Source: Geitlerinema sp. PCC 7407 | GTDB taxonomy: Bacteria; Cyanobacteriota; Cyanobacteriia; PCC-7407 | Assembly (NCBI RefSeq): GCF_000317045.1 | Contig: NC_019703.1 | Coordinates: forward strand, 1,476,501 to 1,540,500 | Direction of reading: 5' to 3' | Length of the DNA stretch: 64,000 nucleotides | In this document: positions 63,870 to 64,000 of the stretch, one piece after another | Layout: every line of letters begins with the position of its first letter | Position numbering within the stretch: the first letter of the stretch is position 1 | The notes under the pieces: model-generated | Database searches by the model: none | What the model was told of the DNA's origin: nothing | The model's input: only the letters and a program-made list of their open reading frames with translations | Translations under genes and position numbers: made by a program

Positions 63870-64000
63870 CCGTGAGTGCTCGCTCTTGAAAGACAACAGG
63901 CAAAAAGTCCGAAGACGTTCGAAAAAACTTGAAAAGTCCTAAAAAGTCCTGATAAATCCGCAAAAAACTGCAAAAAACTGCTTTTTGGGATATTTTCGTG

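Noticed and set aside
1-64000. CRISPR array, prophage or intact insertion sequence
   Set aside because: No regularly spaced repeats, no phage genes and no complete transposase were seen.

Overview
The window is chromosomal DNA from a GC-rich cyanobacterium. The evidence is photosystem II genes (psbQ, psbV, psbV2), a cyanobacterial-type gshA, a Ycf23-like gene and many cyanobacteria-restricted families (DUF1802, DUF5340-like, DUF561). The HIP1 octamer GCGATCGC also recurs through genes and spacers. GC content and gene set would fit a Geitlerinema/Leptolyngbya-type genome, but I cannot name the species from sequence reading alone. No rRNA operon, prophage, CRISPR array or intact insertion sequence was seen; most of the window is core metabolism.

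Layout. 0-9.4 kb: the 5' part of psbQ, an alpha/beta-hydrolase-fold protein, a HAMP-GAF histidine kinase, a secreted DUF2141 protein, a thioredoxin-like DUF255 protein, a GT39-like membrane glycosyltransferase and a VanX-type dipeptidase. 9.4-16.4 kb: yidD and rpsD (divergent), moaA, a STAS protein, cbiD-guaA, an oriC-like patch of three phased DnaA boxes beside an AT-rich tract, and a ycf23-like gene. 16.5-24.7 kb: a TonB-dependent receptor, a decayed IS200/IS605 tnpB end, a long coiled-coil protein, trpC, dxr and small conserved proteins. 24.7-34.3 kb: a CtpE-like P-type ATPase, a VanW protein, a cation diffusion facilitator, mnmA, and sat followed closely by a pseudo-caspase. 34.3-44.5 kb: MAPEG, the 2-oxoglutarate decarboxylase/succinate semialdehyde dehydrogenase pair, aroF with an elaborate leader, DUF4349, two unknown genes, a bestrophin and two peroxiredoxin-family genes. 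44.5-64 kb: a glycogen debranching enzyme, tRNA(CAT), a LysM/M23 envelope protein, trmL, gshA, psbV2 and psbV, accD, sbcC, a large Ig-like repeat protein and a HEAGH metalloprotease-like membrane protein.

The most striking observation is the roughly 470-nt leader of aroF (DAHP synthase, the entry to aromatic amino acid synthesis). It reads as two tandem transcription attenuators. Each has a tiny ORF loaded with Phe, Tyr and Trp codons (8 of 18 and 7 of 21 residues), then a Rho-independent terminator, with a competing antiterminator that a stalled ribosome would release. A good sigma70-type promoter (TTGACG-17 bp-TAGAGT) sits just upstream. This fits ribosome-mediated sensing of all three aromatic amino acids in series.

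Metabolic links: aroF and trpC belong to aromatic/tryptophan synthesis. The decarboxylase/dehydrogenase pair closes the cyanobacterial TCA cycle from 2-oxoglutarate to succinate. dxr and accD feed isoprenoids and lipids. sat, gshA and the peroxiredoxins serve sulfur and redox balance. psbQ, psbV and psbV2 belong to, or are related to, the lumenal side of photosystem II.
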